Source: Aspidapion aeneum
Lineage: Eukaryota > Arthropoda > Insecta > Coleoptera > Brentidae
Reading direction: 5' to 3'
Assembly: GCA_963576565.1 (NCBI GenBank)
Contig: OY755045.1
Location: 6,135,477-6,199,476, forward strand
Length of the DNA stretch: 64,000 bases
The notes under the pieces were generated by a model. It did not search any database, was not told the origin of the DNA, and saw only the letters and a program-made list of their open reading frames with translations. Every line of letters begins with the position of its first letter. Position 1 is the stretch's first letter. The position numbers and the translations under genes are program-made. Shown piece after piece: positions 33,055 to 42,662 of the stretch.

Positions 33055-33106
33055 AGCCATGCTGAGGATGGAAATGTCTTTTTCCGAAACATTGGTGTCC
33101 GTGGTT
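33055..33106 (+). ncRNA. Hammerhead-like ribozyme motif (type I)
   Basis: All core parts are in order on the plus strand. Helix I 5' strand is AGCCATG (33055-33061). Core CTGAGGA (33062-33068) is followed by one extra T. Helix II is GGAAA/TTTCC with a 6-base loop (33070-33085). GAAA is at 33086-33089. Helix III is ACA/TGT with loop TTGG (33089-33098). The cleavage-site C is 33099 within GTC, and the helix I 3' strand is CGTGGTT (33100-33106). The single departure from the consensus CUGANGA/GAAA/NUH scheme is the extra T before helix II, also present in the motifs at 48.2-48.9 kb. Probably the remnant of a Penelope-like or retrozyme repeat; activity untested. Confidence 0.65.
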
Positions 33107-33234
33107 GACTTTACTCCTTTGAAGTTGCCTTTTATACGTTGTTAACTCATTGTTTTCGGTTCGGAACCGACGGCGACGCCTTGGAGACGATGATAGCATG
33201 GTCTGGTCACTATGCGTATCTCCTGTCTGGTAAG

Positions 33235-33795
33235 TCAAATGATATTACATGGTCCTTTAATGAACTGTTTAGAGTGAGCCAATTCTGGTATATTTATCCA
33301 GTATTGTTGGAAGCTATTCTCCATCCATTTTAATATGGTTGATTTAGCAGCATTGTATGATATCCCCAGGGCTGGGCCGAAAAATTCGGCAGATGCCGCT
33401 TCCCTTTCTGCTTTGTCTGTGGCCTCATTTACCTTATGCCCAGAATGCCCTAGTATCCATACTAATGACACATTGTTAGCGCTACCAAGCGCATTCAGCG
33501 AATCCCTGCAGCTCCTCACGGTTCTCGATGAGACCATATAGGAATCAAGCGCTCTTAAGGCTGCTTGACAGTCAAAGAAGATTTTTATTGTCCTGTTGGT
33601 CCACTCGTGGTCAGTAATCCACCGGGCACACAGTTCAATGGCTACGAGTTCGGCCTGAAATATAGTAGCCAATTGGCCCAGACTATGTTTAATCTCGACT
33701 TTTTTTTGGATACTAACAACTCCAGATCCAACGCCTGATGCCAATTTGGATCCGTCAGTATACCAGAAGGTATCGTTATTTGAAAAATTGGTCAT
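33235..33795 (-). pseudogene. LINE RNase H domain fragment
   Basis: An uninterrupted 187-codon frame encodes a type I RNase H. It has YTDGSK near residue 14, GVGSGVV, TIFQAELVAIELCARWI (catalytic E), IFFDCQAALRAL (catalytic D), VSLVWILGHSGHKVNE and ATDKAERE (fourth acidic position). The order and the W(I/V)xGHSGxxxNExxDxxA block match RNase H domains of I/LOA/R1-type LINEs, which remove template RNA after reverse transcription. The reverse transcriptase that should precede it is not present upstream (33796-33898), and a Penelope-like element starts right there. It is an isolated fragment, perhaps young because the frame is intact. Confidence 0.85.
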
Positions 33796-33944
33796 GTTCT
33801 TTAACGAGTCCTCCCTCTTAGGGAGAATAATGTTGTGTACTCAGAGTAATTATTACTCTAAGGTTGTATAGCTTTTTCTGCTGTACACCGTGTTGGGCAG
33901 AATTTAGCCTAAATAAAATCTATATGTTTGTGGCGGATTCATTT

Positions 33945-34337
33945 TACAAACACAACTTTTTCTGGGTATTACGCCACTAGTAAGGAAAAATTACTTTAAA
34001 AAATTATAAAAAACCACTGCGTTTCTCCTAGAAAAATAAAAATCACTAATTTGTCAGTGGCTTTCTATAAAAATAAATAGTTGCCTAGTAAAACCTAAAC
34101 CACTTATCTTTTAATTGAATTTGAATATGCTACGTTTCGATTGTCAATCTACAATCGTTTTCAAGCTTTTTATTTATATTTTGTCTCAAAATCTTAAATG
34201 TTTCTTGTTCAAATATATTTTTTATTATTATATCGTTGACAAATTGTCAATATTCTGAAGTTTATCAAAAACAATTGACCAATCTAAACAAAACACAAGG
34301 TAACATGATACTATTTCAAGACATTATGTCAGTCAAT
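33945..34337 (-). repeat. Left pLTR arm
   Basis: 393 bp, inverted complement of 34905-35297. In the sense strand of the right arm a cgattgt...acaatcgaaacgt stem with GAAAC is found at about 35092-35118. It resembles a decayed hammerhead core (ttgaaaac where ctgangan is expected). Confidence 0.85.
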
Positions 34338-34732
34338 CTATTCTAACAAAAACAAAACCAATAAATGAAGAGCAGAATTCAAAAAATGTAATTTATAAAA
34401 TACCTTGTGAATGTGGTAAAATTTATATAGGTGAAACTTCTAGGCCACTTGAAGTAAGAGTTAATGATCATAAATATAATTTGAGAAGGGGTGATTACGA
34501 GAAATCCAGAGTTTGTCAGCATTCTTTTGAGAGTAATCATAGAATTAAATGGGGAGAAACAATAATTTTACAAAAAGAATCTAATGACATTAAAAGAAAA
34601 TTAAAAGAATCAGCATGTATTTATTTAAATGAAGATAACTGTCTTTCAAGTATTTCTATAGATATAAGTAAAGCTTGGCTTCCTATTCTCAGACAAGATT
34701 TGCAAAAAGGTTTTTTCAAAATTAATTAATAC
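34338..34732 (+). pseudogene. GIY-YIG endonuclease domain of a Penelope-like element
   Basis: The open frame enters from the left arm and reads NVIYKIPCECGKIYIGETSR, then PLEVRVNDHKYNLRRG, VCQHSFESNH and ending IWLPI-like AWLPILRQDLQKG before the stop at about 34730. IYKIPC.CGK.YIGET.R..EVR...H is the GIY-YIG nuclease core (I-Y and Y-I-G with the catalytic arginine and the CxC zinc-like pair) as found at the C-terminus of Penelope-like proteins. There it nicks DNA to prime reverse transcription. Key residues Y, YIG, R and the late E/N motifs appear intact. The Met at 34481 is internal and not a true start; the RT domain is missing. Confidence 0.88.
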
Positions 34733-34904
34733 TGTAATGAAATTCTGATTATTGTTTTTTAAATAGATTTTGATATAATAGTAATATAATCCCACAATGA
34801 TCATAATTTTGTAAAAATTTCTAAATGGTTATAAAAAAGAGACCTTATTGATTCTAGTTTTAATGAGTCACCCTGTTCTGTTTATTTTTAAATTTGAAAA
34901 CAAC

Positions 34905-35297
34905 ATTGACTGACATAATGTCTTGAAATAGTATCATGTTACCTTGTGTTTTGTTTAGATTGGTCAATTGTTTTTGATAAACTTCAGAATATTGACAATT
35001 TGTCAACGATATAATAATAAAAAATATATTTGAACAAGAAACATTTAAGATTTTGAGACAAAATATAAATAAAAAGCTTGAAAACGATTGTAGATTGACA
35101 ATCGAAACGTAGCATATTCAAATTCAATTAAAAGATAAGTGGTTTAGGTTTTACTAGGCAACTATTTATTTTTATAGAAAGCCACTGACAAATTAGTGAT
35201 TTTTATTTTTCTAGGAGAAACGCAGTGGTTTTTTATAATTTTTTAAAGTAATTTTTCCTTACTAGTGGCGTAATACCCAGAAAAAGTTGTGTTTGTA
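34905..35297 (+). repeat. Right pLTR arm
   Basis: 393 bp, inverted copy of 33945-34337. It ends at the 13-bp target duplication with no extension on this side. Confidence 0.85.
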
Positions 35298-35309
35298 GAA
35301 TTTAGCCTA

Positions 35310-35574
35310 TTACTATAATTTTTTGAAGTTTGTGTATCGCGAAAACTCAGCAATGGAAAATCCAAAAGTAAATTACTTGTAACTCGAAGTACGCGGGACG
35401 ATTTACATCCTGTTTGGATACTGGGATAGATAAAGGATCAGGATTCGTTATTGACATTGACATATTTTAAGACCCTGTCCTATCTCCACGTCCATCGATC
35501 CTGATAATCATCTTCTGTCAGGTTTTTTTGACTCATTGATCTTTGGAATGACTAGTTCCATTTCCGTTTAGGAC
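35310..35574. other. Unclassified, includes a dispersed 3' tail block
   Basis: 35500-35550 (aatcatcttctgtcaggttt, gactcattgatctttgga) recurs at 56618-56670, next to the RTE fragment here. It is probably RTE 3' sequence. Confidence 0.4.
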
Positions 35575-35740
35575 GCCATCTTTTTCTGCGCCCTATTGGT
35601 TGCCATTCTAGGACCTGCGTTGGTAATCTTTCGTCGTTCATCCGTTGTACATATGGCCTTACTATATCAGTTGTCTTTTAGTAATGTCATCCGTTATGCT
35701 TTCCTCGATTCCTATTGCGCGCATATATTTCCATAATAGT
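35575..35740 (-). pseudogene. RTE-like LINE C-terminal fragment
   Basis: The complement matches 20505-20660: GIEESITDDITKRQL, then VQRMNDERLPTQVLEWQP and GRRKRW-like residues. These form the tail of an RTE reverse transcriptase reading frame with small deletions. Confidence 0.6.
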
Positions 35741-36027
35741 GCCTGTGATATTGTTAACAATCGGTTTTTGTTTTTACTATTTTGTTTCCTGTGTACGATT
35801 CAGTTTCTATTTTACTAAAAAATCGTTTTGAGGTGGAACAACGACGATAAAATAGTATATTTACATTTACATATTTAAAGAAATTTTCCGCAAGAGTTAG
35901 GAATACTATGTTTTCTTTGAGAACGCGGAAAAAATACAAAAACAAAAATTATAAAAAAAACGTTTAATATATTCCCCTGCCGTAACTAGGGGGGAGCGAC
36001 GGATGCCCGTGTAACCATGGGGGAGCA
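35741..36027. other. Unclassified spacer
   Basis: AT-rich; a G-run near 35990 borders the satellite. No gene. Confidence 0.3.
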
Positions 36028-36990
36028 AATTTTAGGGTAGGGAATTTTCCCTAAAATTCGATAAATGACTTTTTTCCGAATCTTGACTCAGAATGTATAT
36101 TTTTTTTCGCATCTCTGTGACCCCACCATACTGCAAATCGGTGCTTTAGTTGCAAAAAATACATAGTTTTTAAAATGTAAATTTTTAAAGATTGGCCATT
36201 TTGGTCTATGGGTTTCCCTACCCTAAAATTCGCTAAATGACATTTTTCCGAATCTCAACTTAGAGTGTGGTTTTTTCGCATCTCTATAACTCCACCATAC
36301 TAAAACTCGGTGCTTTTGTTGATAAACTATACAGTTTTTGAAATATGAATTTTCAAAGTTTTTCTATTTTGCTCTTATGGGATTCCCTACCCTAAAATTT
36401 GCTAAATGACGTTTTTCGGTTTCGAATCTTAACTCAGGGTGTGGGTTTTTCGCATCTCTATGGCCCCACCATACCGCAACTCGGTGCTTTTCTTGATAAA
36501 CTGTATAGTTTTTTAAATATGAATTTTCAAAATTTGGCTATTTTGGTCTTGGGATTCCCTACCCTAAAATTCGCTTTATTATTTTTTTTTCCGAATCTTA
36601 AGTCAGGGTGTGGTTTTTTCGCATCACAATAGCCCCACAATACTGCAACTTGGTGGTTTTCTTGATAAACTGTATACTATTTAAAATATGAATTTTCAAA
36701 GTTTGCCGTTTTGATCTTATGGGATTCCCTACCCTAAAATTCGTTAAATAACGTTTTTCCAAATCTTAACTCAGGGTGTGGTTTTTTCGCATCTCTATGA
36801 TCCCACTATACTGCAACTCGGTGCTTTTGTTAATAAACTATAGACTTTTTAAAATATGAATCATAAGTCAGGGTGTGGTATTTTTTGCATCGATATGACC
36901 CCTTTATACTGCAACTCGGTGCTTTTGTTGACAAACAGTATTGTTTTAAAAATATGAATTTTCAAAGTTTGGCCATTTTAATCTTATGTG
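36028..36990 (+). repeat. 171-bp tandem satellite, about 5.5 copies
   Basis: Units start near the ccctaaaattcgctaaatga motif at about 36050, 36222, 36391, 36563 and 36733 (spacing 169-172), followed by a deleted unit at about 36860. Each carries tgtggttttttcgcatctct and caactcggtgcttttgttga. Copies are roughly 80-90 percent alike by eye. The 77-codon frame at 36399-36632 is an artefact. Confidence 0.85.
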
Positions 36991-37009
36991 ATTTGATCTT
37001 TGATTGATC

Positions 37010-37160
37010 TAGAACAGATCATATCAGAAATGAGACCATAAAAGAAAGAATATTCAATGGCCCGCAGGAGCACTCGACATTGTCATGACAACAAGCAGAC
37101 GCCGAAAGCTGCTTTAACAGCTCAGATATAGTCCTTGCACTTCAAAATGCCGCACAAAAA
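37010..37160 (+). pseudogene. RTE-like LINE 3' fragment
   Basis: gatctagaacagatcatatcag repeats 20467-20488 of the RTE copy. The following block to 37160 looks like the end of the reading frame (aggagcactcgacattgtca) but is too broken to translate usefully. Confidence 0.5.
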
Positions 37161-38080
37161 AACCATAATAAAATTTGAAGTGTGAAACCCATTAAGGAAT
37201 CCTAAACAAATAAAAGAGAATATGGCCGGATAATACGTATAATAATCATTAACAGATAGGTACTATACATTTTATTTAAATGTAACATTAGGTACAGGAT
37301 GAATTGTGATAACAGGTTATATACATGTTGTCTAGCTAAGTTGGAACCATATGGAAAACTTTTTTATTTTTAATTTTAGGAAAAGAAGTTATTCTTTATA
37401 AAAAGATCTGCATGTTCTAAAATTTAAAATACAATCATCAGATGTCAAATTTTTGCCTTGCCCTTTGGATATTTTTTTTAGGGTTAACGTTTGGTTCCTG
37501 TAAAACCGCAGACTCTAATGGTACCACCACTTCTTCTCCTCCTTGCTCCTCAAATGGTCTCCAAAAATTTGTGTGTGGTGTTTCAAATGGCCGCCAAAGG
37601 TCCTCACTTATAAAAATAAACTACAAAATGTACAGGTTTATAATTGTAATTATTCACAATAATAATGAAAATGTCACAATAATAATAATCTGAATTCAAA
37701 TTCAAACAATATAAACACTAACCGCTAACAATTTTAAACTGAGTTTGACCCTGTATTAAAGAATGCAGGTAGTACCTTTTGAAAGCCTTTGTTATATTAC
37801 GAGAAGGGACTAGGTACTTATAGAATGGAATAAGGTACGTTCGAAGCTTAAACTTTAAAGAATGAAGTATACCTAGCCGTGCTTAAAACAGAAATTCTTC
37901 CCAAAATTTGAAAATAAATTTTCAATTTTTGCACAGACTCCTGAAAACCCCTAAATGGTTATTATGATTAGGGTGGCACGCGCCAGTTTTTTATGCGGCA
38001 TTTTGAAATGAAAGGACTATACCTCTGTACACAGACTTCACAGCGGGGCACGGTTGCGATTTGTTTATCGAATAATATAT
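37161..38080. other. No gene accepted
   Basis: An 83-codon frame at 37442-37693 begins with a hydrophobic stretch like a signal peptide (MSNFCLALWIFFLGLTFGSC) but then becomes low-complexity. It has no domain and no splice context, so I do not call it. Confidence 0.35.
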
Positions 38081-38810
38081 TATAAGGCAAGGCCAACACA
38101 AAAATAGAGGCCACGACCCTGAAAAAATCAGCTGTTCTCCCGGGGCTGAATTTTACATTGGGTCTTATGGGAGGTCAGAGGTTTTTTTATGGTATTTTCA
38201 AAATAACACTACAGATTTCCGCAAAATTTCAGTGAAATATTCTCAGACACCATCCCGATATTCCACCAAAGGTTTGTAAGGAAGCAACATGATTTAAAGG
38301 TTAAAATCTTCAAGATTTAGCATTTCTTATTTTGAATTCAAATTACCCGCCATGTAACACATGCCAACTGTTATATTTGACATGTATTTGACTTTGTCAT
38401 CTGTGATTGTCAAATTCGCTTCTGCTTTAAACTTAATTTTTGTGTGAGCTAATGAAGCGGCTATGAAAAATTAAGGATTACTCATGGGCCTAAGATTTTT
38501 GTATATAGTTTCCACATATTTCATAAATAAACACAAAAAATAGCATGAAATACGACATTATGAGGCCTCGGGCCCCCCCAAGACATTCCTGGGTGCGTTA
38601 CTGATTACTATACATTTTAAAAAAATTGTTCTGGCAAAATAAAGTAAAAACAATCTCAAAAACGGCGTTATTTAAAAAAAATTAAATATTCATGATTTTA
38701 AAGACAATCAGCTGTGTCGTAACGTGACCATCAAAAAAAAATCAGCCCCGGATGTGACGTCAACAAAGTGGAGGATCGTGGCCCGTCCGTTTTGATAGCC
38801 CTGTATAAGG
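38081..38810 (-). mobile_element. TIR family T7, copy C, with exact 7-bp target duplications and nested MITE
   Basis: Element 38088-38803 starts CAAGGCCAACAC and ends GATAGCCCTG, with tataagg on both sides (38081-38087, 38804-38810). It is the inverted equivalent of 1302-1910 and 1921-2507, with an extra block at about 38485-38605. That block is a CAGTGGCG-type MITE (gggtgcgttactg end). Without it the length agrees with the other copies. Non-coding. Confidence 0.85.
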
Positions 38811-39152
38811 TAACCAATTGAAACTATTCCGTCTGGAAACTTCCATAGTTGTTTTTTTCGTTTTCCATTATCAAAATCTGTTACAAAGATTTAATGGTCT
38901 GACCCCCGGTGTGGTTCCCGGGGTTATGCCGGCCGGGATGCCATAAAATCGCTTCTTGGGGACTGATCAGGGTTGGAGCTAGGCAAATTTATTGGAACGA
39001 GACGTCCTAAGGGCCAAATTCATCGGGATATTTATTTGACTGATTGAACGGGTTGAATATCACTCTCATTTTTTTTTTCTTTTGATAACCGTTACTTTTT
39101 TGCCCACACTAAGACTGCCAAGGACATGACTGGTCGTTGGTCACGGATCTTA
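38811..39152. other. No gene seen
   Basis: Unclassified; moderately GC-rich around 38900-38990. Confidence 0.3.
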
Positions 39153-40438
39153 TACAAGGTGTCTCATAATTTAGGGGCCATGGGCCAACAGGAGATAGAG
39201 GAGGTCATGTCTGATAAAAACGTTCCTTCCTTCCGTGACAGTTAAGTTTGTGAGTTCTGCCAACACAATTATACAAAAACAAACAACAAACGTGACCATA
39301 ACCTCCCGCTCATGCGTTTGGCGTCTTCTAAATAAATAAATGCGTCCGCAAACACGCAACGCTGAGCCCGCCCGCCCGGAATTTTACTGGAACTGCAAAT
39401 TTAGCAGCTCTATTTTTGCCTAGATTTCGCTATCTAAACCCTTGAGCAAGTGCAGTGTGGGGCGAAGGAAGGGGTTCCTAGCCGAGCACAGATCTCGTTA
39501 GCCGCCCAGCTACGTTGTGTTGCAATTTAGCAGCGCAACAATGCCAATAACTTCATTTGACCGACTGTGAAATGCAGCCTTCGGCGACGGCGCTCGGTGT
39601 CATACTCAAGACACGTACGTGATTTGAAGGCTTACTATACCAACACCGGACCAAAAATATACTCATATTCCAATAATTTTAGAAATAAAATAATTATATT
39701 AGAAAAATAGCAGCGGCTGAAAAATAGTCAAATAATGTGAAAATTTTGGGGGCTCTGCAGCTCTGCAGCCCTTATGCACTAGACGCCCCTGGTCAAAACT
39801 CTTTTTTTGTCGAGATACAGAGCATCAAAATTGGCGATTCTTTAAACTTTCTTAATAATAACTTTTTAAAAAAGCGCAGTAAAAATTTGAAATTTTGTAA
39901 AGTCGTATATTAGAACAAGAGCAATAAATTGTAATAAACATAATTTAAAAAAATATTCGTCGGTTAATTTTTTTTAGAAAAAACAATTTTTTTGGTATTA
40001 GCTTTCATGAATTTACACACAATATTTTTTCAAATATTTTTTATTAATAAAAACAAGTCTCTAGCGAGACATAATACTAACAAAATATTATTGATATTTT
40101 TTAAACGAACCGAACCGAAGCAAAAAAAAATTTTTTTTAATTATTTTTTTTTATGCATATTTGGAGGTTATTTTGACAGCCTGTATCTCCTCAACTTGTA
40201 ATTTTATCAAAAAAAGGAATACCACATTTTTGATTTACAATTAGCTAAGTATTTAGCTGGCTGTGACAGATTATCTTTTTTTGGTAAAACCCTAATCCCC
40301 CCACTCCTCTAACTTTAAAAATCCTATATTTTAAAAACAAATGTGTGTTGACCCCCATGTTATTTAAACATTTTTCTCGGAAATAACCTCCTCTATCACC
40401 TGCTGCACTATGGCCCCTTAGTTATGGGACACCCTGTA
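39153..40438. mobile_element. TA-flanked TIR element with CAAGGTGTC/GGGACACCCTG ends
   Basis: 39155-40436 starts caaggtgtctcataa and ends ttatgggacaccctg, with TA on each side. Inverted subterminal block: ttaggggccatgggccaaca against tgctgcactatggcccctta. A shorter relative (52538-52745) lacks about 550 bp found here at 39235-39785, so that block is a later insertion of unknown type. A 62-codon minus-strand frame inside is chance. Confidence 0.65.
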
Positions 40439-40565
40439 TTTCTTCATACCCTTTTTGACCATTCATTTTCATTATAGAAATAAAATAAACAAAATTTGCA
40501 AATACGGCCATAAAAGGTCGAAAAAACTTGCTATATGAGCAGTATTTTAAAATATAAAATTTTCA

Positions 40566-40736
40566 AGGTCGTACCTAGGTGGGGGATTAAGGGGTATCAA
40601 CCCGCCCCTAAAATTGTTTATAAAGTGTGTTAAAAATGTTTTTAGTAACACAAATAGAACAAATGAAATTGCACAATATTTATTGAAATTTTTTCATCCC
40701 CCCTCCGCAAGTTTTTCCTGGGTACGGTCCTGGGAA
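40566..40736. mobile_element. Short MITE with GTACC-type ends
   Basis: aaggtcgtacctagg faces cctgggtacggtcctgg, with C/G-rich subtermini and an AT interior. A partial relative lies at 24680-24800. Confidence 0.5.
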
Positions 40737-40948
40737 CTTTTATCTCATTTTATCTCATGTTGTAGTTTATTCAAGCTGGGCACAGGGGTGTAATGAATCC
40801 GAGAATTTGCATAAAATTCCAAAATTAATTAATGAAATCTGACCCTGGATAGATCTGTGGAAAAAGCTCATTTAAATGTGGATTAACGCGCTTCTACCGC
40901 AGTTGTATTCCTTTGAAATAGGAAAAGCAGTGTAAATCTGTTTTTTCC

Positions 40949-41700
40949 TTGAATTTTTTACAAGTTTATAATGCTGCAAGTCTATATGGTAGACAGAGTT
41001 CTGAAATATGGAAATTCATTTCTACGGTAAAAAACCCAACAAAAGAAAAAGTAAACATTCAGATCATCAAACCGGAACAATGGACAGAACACTATAAGGG
41101 ACTGCTGCCGGAAACGAGACCCGAATATCTATCAGCCTCTCCGAGGAGGGACAAAGAAGTATATGGAGAGTAATCGTCGAAAAAGAAATAATAAAAAATA
41201 GTATTAAAAAGCTTAAATCCCGAAAAGCTAGCGGACTTGGGGAATGTACGGTGAAATGTTCACATATGGATGAGAGAATCTACTAGAAAATCTCACACAT
41301 CAATGCATAAACGGACATCCAGTACCTGATGATTGGAAAATAGCATTAATATTCTCAATACATCAAAAAGGAAACAAGCTGGATTGCAACAATTACAGAG
41401 GAATTTCAGTAACCAGTACTCTAAGTAAATTGTACGGTAGGATTCTTAGAGATGTAATAGAGAATGATTTTCATGAACAAGAAGAAGCGCAAATTGGGTT
41501 TCGTGCAGGCAGATCTTGTAGTGATAATGTTTTTTGTCTTAAACAAGTAATTGAGAAAAGGAGTGCCAGAAATCTAGAGGCTCATGTTACCTTTGTAGAC
41601 CTACAAATAGCATATGATACCGTTCCAGTAAAAAAATTATTGACCGTGTTAGAGCAAACTAATATCAATCAAATCATACATATACAAAATCAATAAAAAA
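40949..41700 (+). pseudogene. RTE-like LINE reverse transcriptase, fingers/palm fragment
   Basis: Two or three frames together read ERPK-type linker, IKKLKSRKASGLGGMYGEM, WKIALIFSIHQKGNKLDCNN, YRGISVTSTLSKLYGRILRD, EEAQIGFRAGRSCSDNVFCL, KQVIEKRSARN and AHVTFVDLQIAYDTVPV. This is RT0 to RT3 of RTE-type enzymes (K..KASG..G, WK.ALI..I.KKG, NYRGIS, Q.GFR.GRS..D..F, F.DL..A.D.V). The catalytic FADD box is not reached. There is a stop at about 41171 and a frameshift near 41270-41420. Confidence 0.85.
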
Positions 41701-42260
41701 CTATACAAAATCTAAAATTAAAATTGGAAATCGACTTTCAAAAGAAAAAGAACCATTTTTAAAATATATATCGCAGTAAATAGATAATTATAATCAGGAA
41801 GAATTATGCTTAGGTGCGTACCCTCCTATACAATTTTATAAATGCCACATTAAACTTAATGATATCGAGTTACTACGTTTTGGAGGGTTGAAAAGAGGGA
41901 ATTACTTTGGTAATCTGGATGAATGCCTCCCGGCTGGAACGGTTTAACGATGTTTCCAGATTTAGATAAAATAGTTACAACGTCACTGCAGGTTGCTGCT
42001 AGAGGGTTGCCGTTGTGTTGCGTTGCTTTCGTAATGAGCGCCGAAGGCTTTAATTTAAGGACTGCAGATCCGAAACAAAAAAAAACACGATAAAAATTTC
42101 GTTTTAAAAGCACGTAAACTTTCATTTTCGCACGTGACAGATAGGGGAAATGGAGGCAATATAGGGTTATAAATTTTATCTGGTGGCACGGCAGTGCCCC
42201 GCCAAGCTCGCGCGGAAACTGCTGTACGATCACTTCTTGAAACATTTCAGCCCATATTTG
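41701..42260. other. No gene recognised
   Basis: A 129-codon minus-strand frame at 41856-42245 contains no recognisable domain. The sequence is not obviously repeated in the window. Confidence 0.35.
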
Positions 42261-42544
42261 ACCTATCTAGAACTCTACTTCGGAATGAGCTACAAAACTC
42301 AAACTTTGCACAGTCGTAGATCTTTATAGAGTTAGCAATACCTCCAAGTTTCATGGACTTCCACAAAGCAGTAAAGTATTTACGAAATTTCAAAAAACGT
42401 CGAAATTGCCACTCACTCACTCACTCACTCATCTACTCACTCATGTATAGATCATCAGAATTTACAAATAAATCAAAAAAACCTTAAAAAAACTAATTTA
42501 CTCCCCTCTGCTATAAATCTTTGTAAAAGTAACATTGCCAAGCC
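42261..42544 (+). repeat. Family P, copy 2, left part
   Basis: Matches the complement of 60885-61060 and, in part, 23575-23735: caaactttgcacagtcgtag, catggacttccacaaagcag and a CACT microsatellite at about 42412-42442. It is cut at 42544 by a MITE-flanked satellite array and resumes at 47222. Confidence 0.65.
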
Positions 42545-42662
42545 TTAGATTTTTTTACATATTTTCTACATATTTCATGATAAAACACAAAAAATAGCTT
42601 AAAATTTGACATTATGAAGGCTTCGCCCCCCCCCCCCAAGATACATTCATGGGTGCGCCACT
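42545..42662 (+). mobile_element. CAGTGGCG-type MITE fragment, left of satellite
   Basis: tttttacatattttctacat to gggtgcgccactg. Nearly identical in sequence and orientation to 47083-47221 on the far side of the satellite. Confidence 0.65.

Larger units (their letters stand above)
33899..35309 (+). mobile_element. Penelope-like element, inverted pLTRs, 13-bp target duplication
   Basis: Insertion 33912-35296 is flanked by exact 13-bp direct repeats agaatttagccta (33899-33911 and 35297-35309). Directly after the left duplication comes a 34-base extension (33912-33945). Then come two 393-bp inverted arms (33945-34337 and 34905-35297) of matching length around a 567-bp centre encoding the C-terminal GIY-YIG endonuclease. 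Repeats in inverted orientation, a short extension at one end and variable target duplications are known traits of Penelope-like retroelements. The reverse transcriptase is lost by 5' truncation. The arms are nearly identical, so the insertion is fairly recent. Confidence 0.88.

Noticed and set aside
37442..37693. Putative small secreted protein with N-terminal hydrophobic stretch
   Set aside because: The hydrophobic start is followed by low-complexity sequence; no splice sites, homologue or conserved motif.
41856..42245. 129-codon minus-strand frame
   Set aside because: No recognised domain, no codon or splice evidence.
42412..42442. CRISPR-like short direct repeats (CACT)
   Set aside because: A 4-bp microsatellite in eukaryotic DNA, without spacers.
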